Below are positions 9,230-18,440 of a stretch of 64,000 bases of DNA, one piece after another; the stretch's first letter is position 1; the number at the start of each line of letters is the position of its first letter. The stretch lies in contig CATXKN010000004.1 of NCBI GenBank assembly GCA_958370785.1, positions 93,449 to 157,448 on the forward strand. The letters run 5' to 3'. Source of the stretch: an uncultured Collinsella sp. Lineage in GTDB: Bacteria > Actinomycetota > Coriobacteriia > Coriobacteriales > Coriobacteriaceae. The translations under genes and the position numbers were made by a program. The notes below the pieces were generated by a model. It ran no database searches. It was not told the origin of the DNA and saw only the letters and a program-made list of their open reading frames with translations.

Positions 9230-10105
9230 GTGTCGTGGGTCGCAGCAGCATTTGTGTCGGCTTTCTTTGCCGGCGTCACATCTGTCCTGGCCAAATGCGG
9301 CATCAAGCAGACCGACTCCGATGTCGCGACGGCCATTCGCACCTGCGTGGTGCTCGTTTTCGCCTGGGCAATGGCGGGCATTTCTGGATCCATTGGAACC
9401 ATCGGCAGCATCGAACCCAGATCTTGGCTCTTTCTCGTCCTCTCGGGACTCGCTACCGGTGCTTCGTGGATCTGTTACTTTAAGGCGTTGGGCATCGGAG
9501 ACGTCAATAAGGTCGTACCGGTCGACAAGATGAGCACCGTACTCGCCGCACTGATCGCCATCGTACTTTTTGGCGAGACGAGCAACCTTGCGGTTAAGCT
9601 CGTGGGAACCGCTGTCATCACCCTCGGCACGTTTTTAATGATCGAGAAGAAGCAGTCTGCCGGACCCGAGCAGCAGCAAGACCGGACCTGGCTCGCTTAC
9701 GCCCTCGGCGCCGCCGTGTTCGCGGCGCTCACGTCCATCCTTGCCAAGGCTGGCATCGAAGGCGTCGAATCCAGCCTGGCCACGGCAATCCGCACCTGCG
9801 TGGTACTGGTTATGGCATGGGCGATCGTGGCAGCCAAGGGAAAACTGGATCAGGTCGCGCACGCTGACCGGCGCGAACTCACATTTCTCGCAACATCGGG
9901 CATCGCGACCGGAGCATCGTGGCTGCTCTATTACTACGCCATCGCCACAGGCCAGGTGAGCGTCGTGGTGCAGATCGACAAACTATCGATTGTCGTATCG
10001 GTACTATTTGCGCGCCTGGCATTCAACGAAAAACTCTCACGACGCAACGCCATCGGTCTCGCCCTCATCGTCCTGGGCACCGCCGCGCTCGCGGTTTGGA
10101 AATAG
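9230..10105 (+). CDS. DMT/EamA-family transporter with duplicated halves
   Basis: The 291-residue membrane protein is built of two clearly homologous EamA halves: the pattern LAK-GI...ATAIRTCVVLV...WA occurs at about residues 21-49 and again near 168-197. GTG is the start, with GGGGAGG ten bases upstream. It is monocistronic. It is probably a small-molecule exporter, and the substrate is not evident. Confidence 0.82.
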   Translation: MSWVAAAFVSAFFAGVTSVLAKCGIKQTDSDVATAIRTCVVLVFAWAMAGISGSIGTIGSIEPRSWLFLVLSGLATGASWICYFKALGIGDVNKVVPVDKMSTVLAALIAIVLFGETSNLAVKLVGTAVITLGTFLMIEKKQSAGPEQQQDRTWLAYALGAAVFAALTSILAKAGIEGVESSLATAIRTCVVLVMAWAIVAAKGKLDQVAHADRRELTFLATSGIATGASWLLYYYAIATGQVSVVVQIDKLSIVVSVLFARLAFNEKLSRRNAIGLALIVLGTAALAVWK

Positions 10106-10197
10106 CGCCGATTCCGAGCGAGATCTAGGCGCTCGCAAATCCATGACACAGCGCCACACCGGGCCTAGGGTGCTTGTATCGACCGTACGCTGTCGTG

Positions 10198-11487
10198 CTA
10201 CTTGCGCAGCGGCTTGGGCAGCGGAATGCCGGCGGCGATAACGGCGGCGATGATCATGCAGACGATACCCTTGAGTGGGAAGCACATGAGCAGCAGGCCC
10301 ACGACCATGACGGGCTGGCGCATGACCGCACCCATCGTCGATGCCGTGCAGACGGCGACGCAAAAGACCGGATCTGCGCCGGTGAGGATGGCCAGGCCAT
10401 AGCCCAGGCTTACGCCCGAGAAGATAACCGGGAAGAAGTGACCGCCGCGCCAACCAAGGTTGATGAGGGCGGGGGTCAGCATGGCCTTGACAAGACCGGT
10501 CGCGATAAGCACGCCGGCGGGAATGGTCAGATAGGTTTCCATGAGCACGTCGGCCTGGGTCTCGCCGGCAAACATGGTATAGGGCAGGACCGTGCCACAG
10601 ATGGCGAGCGCCAGACCGGCTAGCATGGCCTTGACGACAGGACGCTCCCCTATTGCATGGGACAGTGCCTCGCTTGCATGCTCAGAGACAAAGTACAGCC
10701 AGCCGCAGATTGTTCCGATCAACGACAGAGGGACGAGCCAGGTAAGCTCCAGGTTGCCCACCTCGGCGGACTCGAACCTGGGCATGCCCATGCCGCCGCC
10801 CACAAGCTGGCCAAGCAGCAGGTAGGTGCCCAGACCGCCGGCAATCGCAATGCCGTAGACCACCGTCTTTTGCGCCTTGGGCAGCTTGATCGTGATCTCG
10901 TCGGACGCAGAGCCCTCGTCGCCGTCGGCGCTACCGGCGAGCGGTGCCACAAAGCCAAAGACGGGCGCGGTAAAGAGCGCCGTCAGCGCGGCCTGGGTGC
11001 CCAACAGCGTGAGCTCCCTAAACTCGGCGCCAAAGCGGCGCATGCGGTCGCCAACCCAGCTGCACAGACCCGCGATAACGCCGGTCAGGCCGGCCTCCGG
11101 TCCAATACTTCCGCCAAACAGCAGCGGCAGCAATGCCGCGAGCGAAAGCTTGCCCAGATTGTCGTACGGGTAGCGACCGTCTTGCTTAACCTTAGCCATC
11201 ACCTGGTTGAGGTCATCGGTCTTGGTGCCTGTCATCTTTTCGTACAGACCGATTAACAGGCCGCCCAGCAGGCAGACGAAAAACGGGTACGGCAAAAAGC
11301 CAAACGGGCCGCTGGCAAGCTCGGGCGAAGAGACGCCCAGCGCGTGCGGAATCTCGGTCCATAGATAGTCGATACCGTGCTCCATCGCAAAAAAGAACAG
11401 CCAGACCGCGGCACCTGCGAACGCACCGGTCACGGCAACGCTAGCTAAAAACAGCGCGCGGTTTGTGGGTTTGGCAAGGTTGTCCAT
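10198..11487 (-). CDS. CLC-family chloride channel/transporter
   Basis: This 429-residue, roughly ten-helix membrane protein carries GGSIGPEAGLTG near residue 124, the equivalent of the CLC gating loop, and GWRGGHFFP near residue 347, the GxFxP motif. The arrangement resembles divergent YfeO-like CLC proteins more than classical ClcA. GGGAGG precedes the ATG by six bases. Anion selectivity and exchanger versus channel mode cannot be told. Confidence 0.85.
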   Translation of the reverse strand: MDNLAKPTNRALFLASVAVTGAFAGAAVWLFFFAMEHGIDYLWTEIPHALGVSSPELASGPFGFLPYPFFVCLLGGLLIGLYEKMTGTKTDDLNQVMAKVKQDGRYPYDNLGKLSLAALLPLLFGGSIGPEAGLTGVIAGLCSWVGDRMRRFGAEFRELTLLGTQAALTALFTAPVFGFVAPLAGSADGDEGSASDEITIKLPKAQKTVVYGIAIAGGLGTYLLLGQLVGGGMGMPRFESAEVGNLELTWLVPLSLIGTICGWLYFVSEHASEALSHAIGERPVVKAMLAGLALAICGTVLPYTMFAGETQADVLMETYLTIPAGVLIATGLVKAMLTPALINLGWRGGHFFPVIFSGVSLGYGLAILTGADPVFCVAVCTASTMGAVMRQPVMVVGLLLMCFPLKGIVCMIIAAVIAAGIPLPKPLRK

Positions 11488-11612
11488 CGGGACCTCCCGC
11501 GGTCAAAGTCGACATAGATACGTTTTATTGTAGAGCGAGCGTTGCCCGAACGAGCCAACCATCCACGCCGCGAACGGCACCATTGGGAGCCATAGTGGGG
11601 CAGGCTCAAGAC

Positions 11613-12146
11613 TTATCCGTTGACAATCGAGGCAATCTCGCGCAAATCGTCGGCAAAGTAGATGCCGTGCTGACGCCTTGGGCTCGAAAGCCCTTTATCA
11701 ATCATGTGCCCGAGCAGCGCCTTGAGGTCGTTGTAGTAACCGTCCAGGTTATACAGGATGCACGGAGCACTCAGGTGCCCCAACGACACCGCGGACATGA
11801 CCTCGGCAATCTCCTCGAGCGTGCCCGTCCCACCGGGAAAGGCAATGAACGCATCGCCGAGCTCAATCATCTTGGCCTTGCGCTCCGCCATATCGCTCGT
11901 CACGATAAGGTCGTCGATACCGTCATGTTGAAACTCGGCCTCGATAAAAAAGCTCGGCTCCACGCCCGTCACATGACCACCAGCATCAAGTACGCTATCG
12001 GCGAGCGCACCCATCAGGCCCGATTTGGACCCGCCGTATACCAGCGCGTGCCCGTTGGCGCCAATCCAGTTGCCCAGCTCCTGCACCGCGGGCAGAAACG
12101 CCGGGTCATTGCCAGTGTTGGCACCCAGGTACACGGTGATGTTCAT
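11613..12146 (-). CDS. LOG-family protein (TIGR00730 type)
   Basis: The 177-residue Rossmann-like protein has GGSKSGLMG and PGGTGTLEE, the two signatures of LOG proteins, which hydrolyse nucleoside 5'-monophosphates to base and ribose phosphate. An upstream extension is open, but MNITVYLGAN at 12146 with a G-run upstream matches family N-termini. It lies between the CLC and K+-channel genes on the same strand. Confidence 0.88.
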   Translation of the reverse strand: MNITVYLGANTGNDPAFLPAVQELGNWIGANGHALVYGGSKSGLMGALADSVLDAGGHVTGVEPSFFIEAEFQHDGIDDLIVTSDMAERKAKMIELGDAFIAFPGGTGTLEEIAEVMSAVSLGHLSAPCILYNLDGYYNDLKALLGHMIDKGLSSPRRQHGIYFADDLREIASIVNG

Positions 12147-12180
12147 ATTTGCCCCCCTGTTGTGGCGCGCGACGTTCGTC

Positions 12181-12606
12181 TTAGCGCTGGCGTCGACGAT
12201 ACTCGCGCACGCGACGCGAAAGATCGGCAAGCTCGTCGCGATCGAGCTCTTCCAAATGCTCCAGATCATCCATAAAGCGCGCCATGGTGTCCTTTTGGCG
12301 CATCTTGATAAGCGTATTGCAGTAGTTCACCGCCACGCCCGTGAGCATGGCGATGTAGAAGATGCTGATGACGCTCAGAATGACGGTAATGGCGCGGGCA
12401 ACCGGTGTCTCGGCCGGAATGTCACCAAAGCCGATGGTCGAGACCGTCTCAAAGCTAAACCACAGGCCATCGCCAAAGGTGAGGGTCGTGGGCTCGGACA
12501 GCCAGACAGCCGTCGAGCACAGCAGGTAGAAGACGAGGAACAGCTCCGTAATGCGCACGAAGCCCGCCTGGCGTAACACATCAGCAAGCGTCTTGAGCTT
12601 TTTCAT
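12181..12606 (-). CDS. Two-helix potassium channel
   Basis: The 141-residue protein has a first membrane helix at about residues 20-36, a pore loop with selectivity filter TIGFGD (57-62), a second helix at 70-92 and a charged C-terminal coil, the minimal 2TM K+ channel layout. There is no RCK domain. Start at 12606 is set by AAAAGGGG. A longer open frame upstream runs into the repeat at 12676 and is rejected. Confidence 0.88.
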   Translation of the reverse strand: MKKLKTLADVLRQAGFVRITELFLVFYLLCSTAVWLSEPTTLTFGDGLWFSFETVSTIGFGDIPAETPVARAITVILSVISIFYIAMLTGVAVNYCNTLIKMRQKDTMARFMDDLEHLEELDRDELADLSRRVREYRRRQR

Positions 12607-12675
12607 CGCGACCCCTTTTCCCAGATGCCCAATCACGTTCGCTCGGTATTGTCCCACGCCTCCCCCGCAAACGAA

Positions 12676-12759
12676 ACTAGTCATTGGGGACGTTCTTAAA
12701 TGACTAGTCAAACAAGAACGTCCCCAATGACTAGTCGTTTAAGAACGTCCCCAATGACT
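12676..12759. repeat. Three-copy palindromic repeat (GGGGACG family)
   Basis: Three alternating copies of AGTCATTGGGGACGTTCTT and its complement are separated by short AT-rich linkers containing ACTAGT. The same unit recurs at 22886-22930 and 25161-25214. It lies between the K+ channel and the sensor kinase. Confidence 0.85.
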
Positions 12760-12851
12760 GCCGGGTGGGAGCGTTTAGCGGTGCAGCTGCCGACTGGGCA
12801 GGTTGAGCTGGTATCCTTATGCGGTAATGTCTCGATTCGTTAGGATTGCAT

Positions 12852-15656
12852 GTGAGAGCTGCCACTGTCCTTCGTTCAGTTATATATCGCACCCTGGCCA
12901 TTGTGCTTGCCGCGCTTGCCGTGCTGAGTTCTATCGCGCCTGTCCAGGCTTTTGCCGATGACTCTAGTCAGCCAGTCAAGACGGTCCGCGTTGGTTGGCT
13001 CGTCAACAACGAGGGCTTCCAGGACGGCACCCCCGGCGAGCGTCTCTCGGGATGGGGTTACGAGTACCTCCAGACCCTGTCGTACTACACGCCCGGCTGG
13101 CGGTACGAATACGTCTCCGGCACCTTCACCGAGCTTATGGACATGCTCGAGGCGGGCGAAATCGACCTCATGCCCAACATCTCCTACTCCGAGGAACGCG
13201 CCCAAAAGCTGCTCTTTTCCTCGAACCCCGAGGGCACCGAGCGCTACTACATCTACGCCAAGCCCGATCGCGACGACCTGACCAAGGGTGACCCCCAAGC
13301 GCTCCAAGGCCTTACCATCGGCTACAACCCCGACGTTATGCAAACCTTCGTTGGCCAGCAGTGGCTCGCCAACGAAGGCATTACCTGCACATACAGGGAG
13401 TATGACGGGGGATCCATGCTCTTTGACGCACTCGCAAACGACGAAGTCGATGCCGTCATCATGAACGACACCCTTTCGTCGCCCGATGCCTCCCCCATGT
13501 TCTACGTTGGCTCGAGTGATTACTATTTTGCCGTCCCCAAAAGCCGCCCCGACCTGATGGACGACATCAATGCCGCCATGTCGGCAATCGCCCGCGTCAA
13601 CCCACGCTATATCGACGAAGTCAAATCTAACTACTCGGCCCAAAACAGCGGTTCATCATCGCTCAACGGCCCCGAACGTTCCTGGCTCAAAGCAAATGAC
13701 AACACCATCACGCTTGGCTACATTACGGGCAAACTCCCCTACTGCAACGAAGACGAAGACGGCAAAATGGAAGGCTCGCTCGCATCGCTTGCGACGACGT
13801 TGCACGATAAATTTGGCATTACGGTCAAAACCGTCGCCTTTGATAGCTACAAGATGATGTCAAAGGCCCTGTCAAAGGGAAGCATCGACGCTGCGCTGCC
13901 GGTATACCGAGATTACTGGTTTGCCGAGCAATCTGGCGTTGTGCAGTCGGTATCGTTGGGAACCGTGTCCCTCACCGCCATCCACACCGGCGGCAACCTG
14001 AACAAAGACCTTCAGAACATCGCCTGCACCAAATCATCGTTTATCAACCAAAATGTACTTGAAAGTCTGTTCCCCACAGCGACCGTGACCGAATACCAAT
14101 CCGCCGATGAAGCGTTCGACGCCCTCAGGAAGGGAACGGCACACTGCATCGTCGCTCCCAGTTCACGTGTAAAAACCATCGGCGACCGTTATGATCTCGA
14201 AGGCTACGAGACGACCGAGCTCCCTGACACCTGTGAGCTCTCGTGCTGGATTTCGCGCGGAAAACCCGAGCTGCTGGGAATCATCAACAAGGGCATCATC
14301 AATGCCGGAGAATCGCTCTCCGCAAGCAATTACTCCTCCACGTCGTACACGGCCCAGGAATCCAACACGCTTCAATTCCTTTATCGCAACCGTGCCGCCG
14401 TTGCAGCTGCCCTCATCGGTATGTTGTCGGTCGGCATCGTCCTGCTCATCTGGGCACTCGTGCGCGCTCGAACCGAGCGCAAAAAAGCCGATGCCGCCAA
14501 CGCCGCTAAGACGGCATTCCTCACGCGCATGAGCCACGACATCCGTACACCGCTTAACGGTATCCTGGGCCTTATCGAGATCGAGGAATTGAAAGAAGGC
14601 GATATCCAGGTCGCCCGCGAAAGCCGTGCCAAGGCGCGCGTTGCCGCCAATCACCTGCTCTCGCTGATCAACGACATCCTCGAGATGGGCAAAATCGAAG
14701 ACCGCAAGCTAACACTGGAGCATACGCCTTTTAACCTCAAAGAGCTCTGTGACGATACACTGGTGCTGTGCAAGCTCCGCGCGTCCAGTAACGGCATCAC
14801 AATGCAGGACAATAGTCTGCCGTACGCCACGGGGCCATACATGATCGGCAGTCCCACCCATATCCGACAGATCATGATCAACCTGTTAGACAACAGCATT
14901 AAGTACAACAAGCACGGCGGTTCCGTCACCTTTAGCTCAAAGACCAAGCCACTCGATAACGGGCGCGCGCTCTTTTGCTTTAGCGTTTCGGATACCGGCA
15001 TTGGTATGACTCCCAAGTTTTTAAAGCATATCTATGAGCCGTTTGCCCAAGAAGGTGACGATGCGCGCAGCAAGTTCCAAGGAACCGGCATGGGCATGCC
15101 AATCGTCAAGTCGCTTATTGAACTGATGGGCGGCACGATTGAGATTTCGAGTGAGGTTGGCGTGGGGAGTACGTTCAACGTCCAGATTCCGCTCGATATC
15201 GACAAAGACCCTCAGGCAAGAGAACGCGCGGACGAGCAAGCAGACAGCTGCTCGCTTGCCGGCATGAACGTTCTTTTGGCAGAAGATAACGAGCTCAATG
15301 CCGAGATTGCCCAGGCGCTGCTCGAAAGCGAAGGCATTGTCGTAACTCGCGCCGCCGATGGCAACGAAGCGGTCGACCTATACGTTGGCCGTCCCGCCGG
15401 CAGCTTCGATGCCATTCTGATGGACATTATGATGCCGGACATGGACGGCTATGAGGCAACCCGCGCGATTCGCCTGAGCGAGAAGGTCGATGCAGCCGAC
15501 ATCCCCATCATCGCGCTCACCGCCAATGCCTTTGCCGAGGACGCCAAGGCGGCACACGACGCCGGCATGAACGCCCATCTGTCCAAACCGCTCGACTTTA
15601 ACAAGCTCAAAAACATACTCGCCCGCATCAAGAAAAACGGATCCGTTTCGCTATAG
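12852..15656 (+). CDS. Hybrid sensor histidine kinase with two periplasmic solute-binding domains
   Basis: The protein of about 934 residues has a signal peptide or anchor (residues 10-35) and two SBP_bac_3-like extracellular domains (about 45-265 and 285-500). A membrane helix lies near 525-545, then HisKA with MSHDIRTPLNG (His near 561), HATPase and a receiver with MDIMMPDMDG (Asp near 857). AGGA lies six bases before the GTG chosen here; a TTG two codons earlier abuts AGGA and is less likely. This EvgS-like layout implies direct sensing of an extracellular solute. No separate output regulator is adjacent. Confidence 0.88.
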   Translation: MRAATVLRSVIYRTLAIVLAALAVLSSIAPVQAFADDSSQPVKTVRVGWLVNNEGFQDGTPGERLSGWGYEYLQTLSYYTPGWRYEYVSGTFTELMDMLEAGEIDLMPNISYSEERAQKLLFSSNPEGTERYYIYAKPDRDDLTKGDPQALQGLTIGYNPDVMQTFVGQQWLANEGITCTYREYDGGSMLFDALANDEVDAVIMNDTLSSPDASPMFYVGSSDYYFAVPKSRPDLMDDINAAMSAIARVNPRYIDEVKSNYSAQNSGSSSLNGPERSWLKANDNTITLGYITGKLPYCNEDEDGKMEGSLASLATTLHDKFGITVKTVAFDSYKMMSKALSKGSIDAALPVYRDYWFAEQSGVVQSVSLGTVSLTAIHTGGNLNKDLQNIACTKSSFINQNVLESLFPTATVTEYQSADEAFDALRKGTAHCIVAPSSRVKTIGDRYDLEGYETTELPDTCELSCWISRGKPELLGIINKGIINAGESLSASNYSSTSYTAQESNTLQFLYRNRAAVAAALIGMLSVGIVLLIWALVRARTERKKADAANAAKTAFLTRMSHDIRTPLNGILGLIEIEELKEGDIQVARESRAKARVAANHLLSLINDILEMGKIEDRKLTLEHTPFNLKELCDDTLVLCKLRASSNGITMQDNSLPYATGPYMIGSPTHIRQIMINLLDNSIKYNKHGGSVTFSSKTKPLDNGRALFCFSVSDTGIGMTPKFLKHIYEPFAQEGDDARSKFQGTGMGMPIVKSLIELMGGTIEISSEVGVGSTFNVQIPLDIDKDPQARERADEQADSCSLAGMNVLLAEDNELNAEIAQALLESEGIVVTRAADGNEAVDLYVGRPAGSFDAILMDIMMPDMDGYEATRAIRLSEKVDAADIPIIALTANAFAEDAKAAHDAGMNAHLSKPLDFNKLKNILARIKKNGSVSL

Positions 15657-15698
15657 TTTGTGCCCAACCACCACGCACGACCAGAAAGGAAGCCAACG

Positions 15699-16178
15699 AT
15701 GTTTAGGCCCTTACGTCGAAAGAAACGCGCCATCACTGACGAGGAAGCGCGCGAACTGCTCGCCACCTGCAAGCGCGGCGTCTTTGCCGTCAACGGCGAC
15801 GATGGCTACCCGTACGCCATTCCCGTCAACTACTTCTTCGACGCCGAGCACGACAAGATTTATTTCCATGGCGCCAAGGCCGGCCACAAGGTCGACGCAC
15901 TCAAGCGCGATGACAAGGTCTGCTTTACCGTTTACGGCAACGAGTGGTACAAAGACGGTGACTGGGCTCCCTACGTTATGAGTACCGTGGTCTTTGGCCG
16001 CTGTCGCCTGGCGAATGACACCCCCGCGTTTATCGAGGACAAAGTCCGCCAGCTCGCCCTTAAGTACTACCCTTCTGCCGAGGAGGTCGAAGAGGAGATC
16101 GCCAAAGACATCAAGGGCGTCCAGCTCTACGAGATTACGATTGAGCATCTCTGCGGTAAGCAGATTCAGGAAAAGTAA
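15699..16178 (+). CDS. Pyridoxamine-5'-phosphate-oxidase-fold flavoprotein (NimA-like)
   Basis: The 159-residue protein matches the FMN-binding split-barrel family of NimA-like proteins: GYPYAIPVNYFFDAEHDKIYFHGA is the characteristic early segment. Members reduce nitro compounds or other small molecules with FMN. AGAAAGGA precedes ATG at 15699. It follows the kinase by 42 bases and may be cotranscribed, then a strong terminator follows. Confidence 0.85.
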   Translation: MFRPLRRKKRAITDEEARELLATCKRGVFAVNGDDGYPYAIPVNYFFDAEHDKIYFHGAKAGHKVDALKRDDKVCFTVYGNEWYKDGDWAPYVMSTVVFGRCRLANDTPAFIEDKVRQLALKYYPSAEEVEEEIAKDIKGVQLYEITIEHLCGKQIQEK

Positions 16179-16205
16179 GCCCCTCAGCAGGTCTCGCAAA
16201 TAGCA

Positions 16206-16245
16206 ATATGGCCCGGTTCCAACCCACCTTGGAACCGGGCCATAT
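16206..16245. terminator. Bidirectional terminator hairpin
   Basis: A perfect 17-bp stem, beginning ATATGGCCCGG, has a six-base loop and lies between the convergent flavoprotein and hybrid kinase genes. Confidence 0.85.
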
Positions 16246-16247
16246 GC

Positions 16248-18440
16248 TTATGAAGCGTCGGCGGCGATGTGCGCTAGCGCCTCGACGAGCTCTTGCGAGC
16301 TCACAGGCTTGCTCAGGTGCGCGTTCATGCCCGCCTCGCGCGAAAGCCTGCGGTCGTCGGCAAAGGCGTTGGCGCTCACGGCGATAATCGGTGTGGCCGC
16401 GGCATCCTCGCGATCGAGCGCTCGAATCTGACGCGTGGCCTCAAGGCCATCGATGCCCGGCATCATGATGTCCATCAACACCACGTCGTACTCGTGCGGT
16501 GCGCTCGCGGCAAACGCCTCAACGGCAGACTCGCCATCCTTAGCATGCGTCACGACGGCACCGGCACGGCTGAGCGTAAACTGCGCGATCTCGGCATTCA
16601 AATCGTTATCCTCTACGAGCAAAACGCGCAAGCCCTGGAGCGCATCGTCATCGCCCGCATCCGCGCGAACTGCCTGAGGAATCTCGGAGCGCTTGCATTT
16701 CTCGAACGGCAGACGGATGGTAAACGTCGTCCCCTGCCCCAAGACGCTCGTAAAGCTCATGGTTCCGCCCATAAGCTCGACCAACTGTTTTGCGATAGGC
16801 GCGCCCAGGCCAGTTCCCGATGAAGCGCCTTCCACCTGTTGCTCCTCGCGGCAAAACGGCTCGTAGAGGTGCTGTTGGAACTCCTCGCTCATGCCAATAC
16901 CGTTATCGGCGATCGTGTATTCATAGACGGGGACGCCATCCGCTGGCTCCACCTCGCGGCACACCAGGCGAACATAGCCGCCCTGGCGGTTGTACTTGAC
17001 GGCATTGCCGGCAATATTGAGCAACAAGCGCTTGAGGTGCGTCACGCTCACCCGCGCATAGGGATGATTAAGCGTCTGTTGGTCGCAGATAATTGTCACC
17101 AGACGCTCCTCGGCCTGGCGCTCCAGAATATCGCGCACTTCACAGTTGAGGGCCACCAAATTTATGGGCACGAGGTTCAGGTCGACCTGCCCGCTCTCCA
17201 GGCGACTCATATCGAGTGCCTCGTTGGCAAGGTCGAGCAGCAGTCCCGATGCCGTCCAAATCTTTGAGCGGCACTCAGTCTGCTTTTGCAGATCGTCCGC
17301 ATTGGCATCGCCGACCTCAACCATACCGCGAATGCCGTTGATGGGCGTGCGCAGATCGTGGCTCATGCGACGCAGGAACTCCGTCTTTGCCGAGTTGGCA
17401 GACGAGGCCTCGCGCGCCGCCTTTGCCAGCTTGTCGCCATAGTCGCGCTCCTGCTGCAGCAAGTCCGTCAAACGTCGACGATCAGCGCGGCGGCGCACCA
17501 TCACAACAGTAGCTATAACACCGCTGTAGAGTGCCAGCACGCCGGCAGCAACAGCCGCGACAACCTCAAAGTAGCGCCGCGCCGAGGCATAGGTGTACAC
17601 ATAGAATTTGTGCGCTTTACCAAATGTGCCCAAATACCACTCGCCGTCGGCGTTAACCAATCTGACCTTACCAGCCAGGCATCGATCCTTAATACCGTTG
17701 ACAATGAAGACATCCGTCGCAGGCAGATCGAACACGCCCAATACGGTGGGCTCAACGACATTGGTCGCAACGACCTTGCCGTCGCTTTCAATCACGATAT
17801 TGCCGCTATCGATGGTTTCATAGCCATCAAGCAAGCTCTGCAGTTTGAGTGTATTGCTTGCAACCGCCTTCGCGCTCTGATGCCTTACCGCGATAACGAT
17901 GCCCTCGTCATCACGCCGGGTCACGCAACCAATGTCTGCAACCGAATCATCCGAAAGCGTGATGCGGGCGGTATAGGACTTAAGCGGATGGGTTGCCACC
18001 TCCAGCACGGGCGTTTCTTTGAGATACGTAGCGAGCGACTCGTAGCCCACATCGCCCGTCGAGGACTCGGACACCAAATTGCCCGATGCGTCCGTCACGA
18101 TCAGCGCGCTCACATTGAACTGGTCGGCGTATTGCTCCAGCATGGCGTTATCCACCGAACCGTCGCGCTCCATATCGCGAGCAGTCTCTCCGGCGATCTC
18201 CATAACGCGAATCAGGTTTTTGGTCGTATAGGCGCTGTTGAACGCATCGTAGGAAAGGCTCTGCGTCGCCACGTAATCGACAACGTCGGCAAAGCGCTGC
18301 TCGGCTTGGGCCGTCGTGTAGCCGTAGCTCATCATGCCGGCAACAACCGAGAGCGCTATCCCCAGCAGAGCGACAAGGAGCCATGCCCCTGCCGAACGAT
18401 TGTCCCGCTCCTGAGCGGCGTGGTCGGGCGCATCGATCAT
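16248..18440 (-). CDS. Hybrid sensor histidine kinase
   Basis: The 730-residue protein has a membrane helix at about 22-42, an extracellular Cache-like sensor, a second helix near 282-305, then HisKA with MSHDLRTPING (His near 358), HATPase and a receiver with LMDIMMPGIDG (Asp near 657). Its kinase-receiver half closely resembles that of the gene at 12852. Its start overlaps the stop of the upstream solute-binding lipoprotein by four bases (ATGA), so the two are translationally coupled and probably act as one sensor. Confidence 0.9.
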   Translation of the reverse strand: MIDAPDHAAQERDNRSAGAWLLVALLGIALSVVAGMMSYGYTTAQAEQRFADVVDYVATQSLSYDAFNSAYTTKNLIRVMEIAGETARDMERDGSVDNAMLEQYADQFNVSALIVTDASGNLVSESSTGDVGYESLATYLKETPVLEVATHPLKSYTARITLSDDSVADIGCVTRRDDEGIVIAVRHQSAKAVASNTLKLQSLLDGYETIDSGNIVIESDGKVVATNVVEPTVLGVFDLPATDVFIVNGIKDRCLAGKVRLVNADGEWYLGTFGKAHKFYVYTYASARRYFEVVAAVAAGVLALYSGVIATVVMVRRRADRRRLTDLLQQERDYGDKLAKAAREASSANSAKTEFLRRMSHDLRTPINGIRGMVEVGDANADDLQKQTECRSKIWTASGLLLDLANEALDMSRLESGQVDLNLVPINLVALNCEVRDILERQAEERLVTIICDQQTLNHPYARVSVTHLKRLLLNIAGNAVKYNRQGGYVRLVCREVEPADGVPVYEYTIADNGIGMSEEFQQHLYEPFCREEQQVEGASSGTGLGAPIAKQLVELMGGTMSFTSVLGQGTTFTIRLPFEKCKRSEIPQAVRADAGDDDALQGLRVLLVEDNDLNAEIAQFTLSRAGAVVTHAKDGESAVEAFAASAPHEYDVVLMDIMMPGIDGLEATRQIRALDREDAAATPIIAVSANAFADDRRLSREAGMNAHLSKPVSSQELVEALAHIAADAS

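Noticed and set aside
11488..11600. Fluoride riboswitch before the CLC gene
   Set aside because: The leader shows no GGNGAUGG-type core or pairing that I could identify.
12607..12711. N-terminal extension of the K+ channel gene
   Set aside because: It would place coding sequence in the palindromic repeat, and the ATG at 12606 has a good ribosome site.
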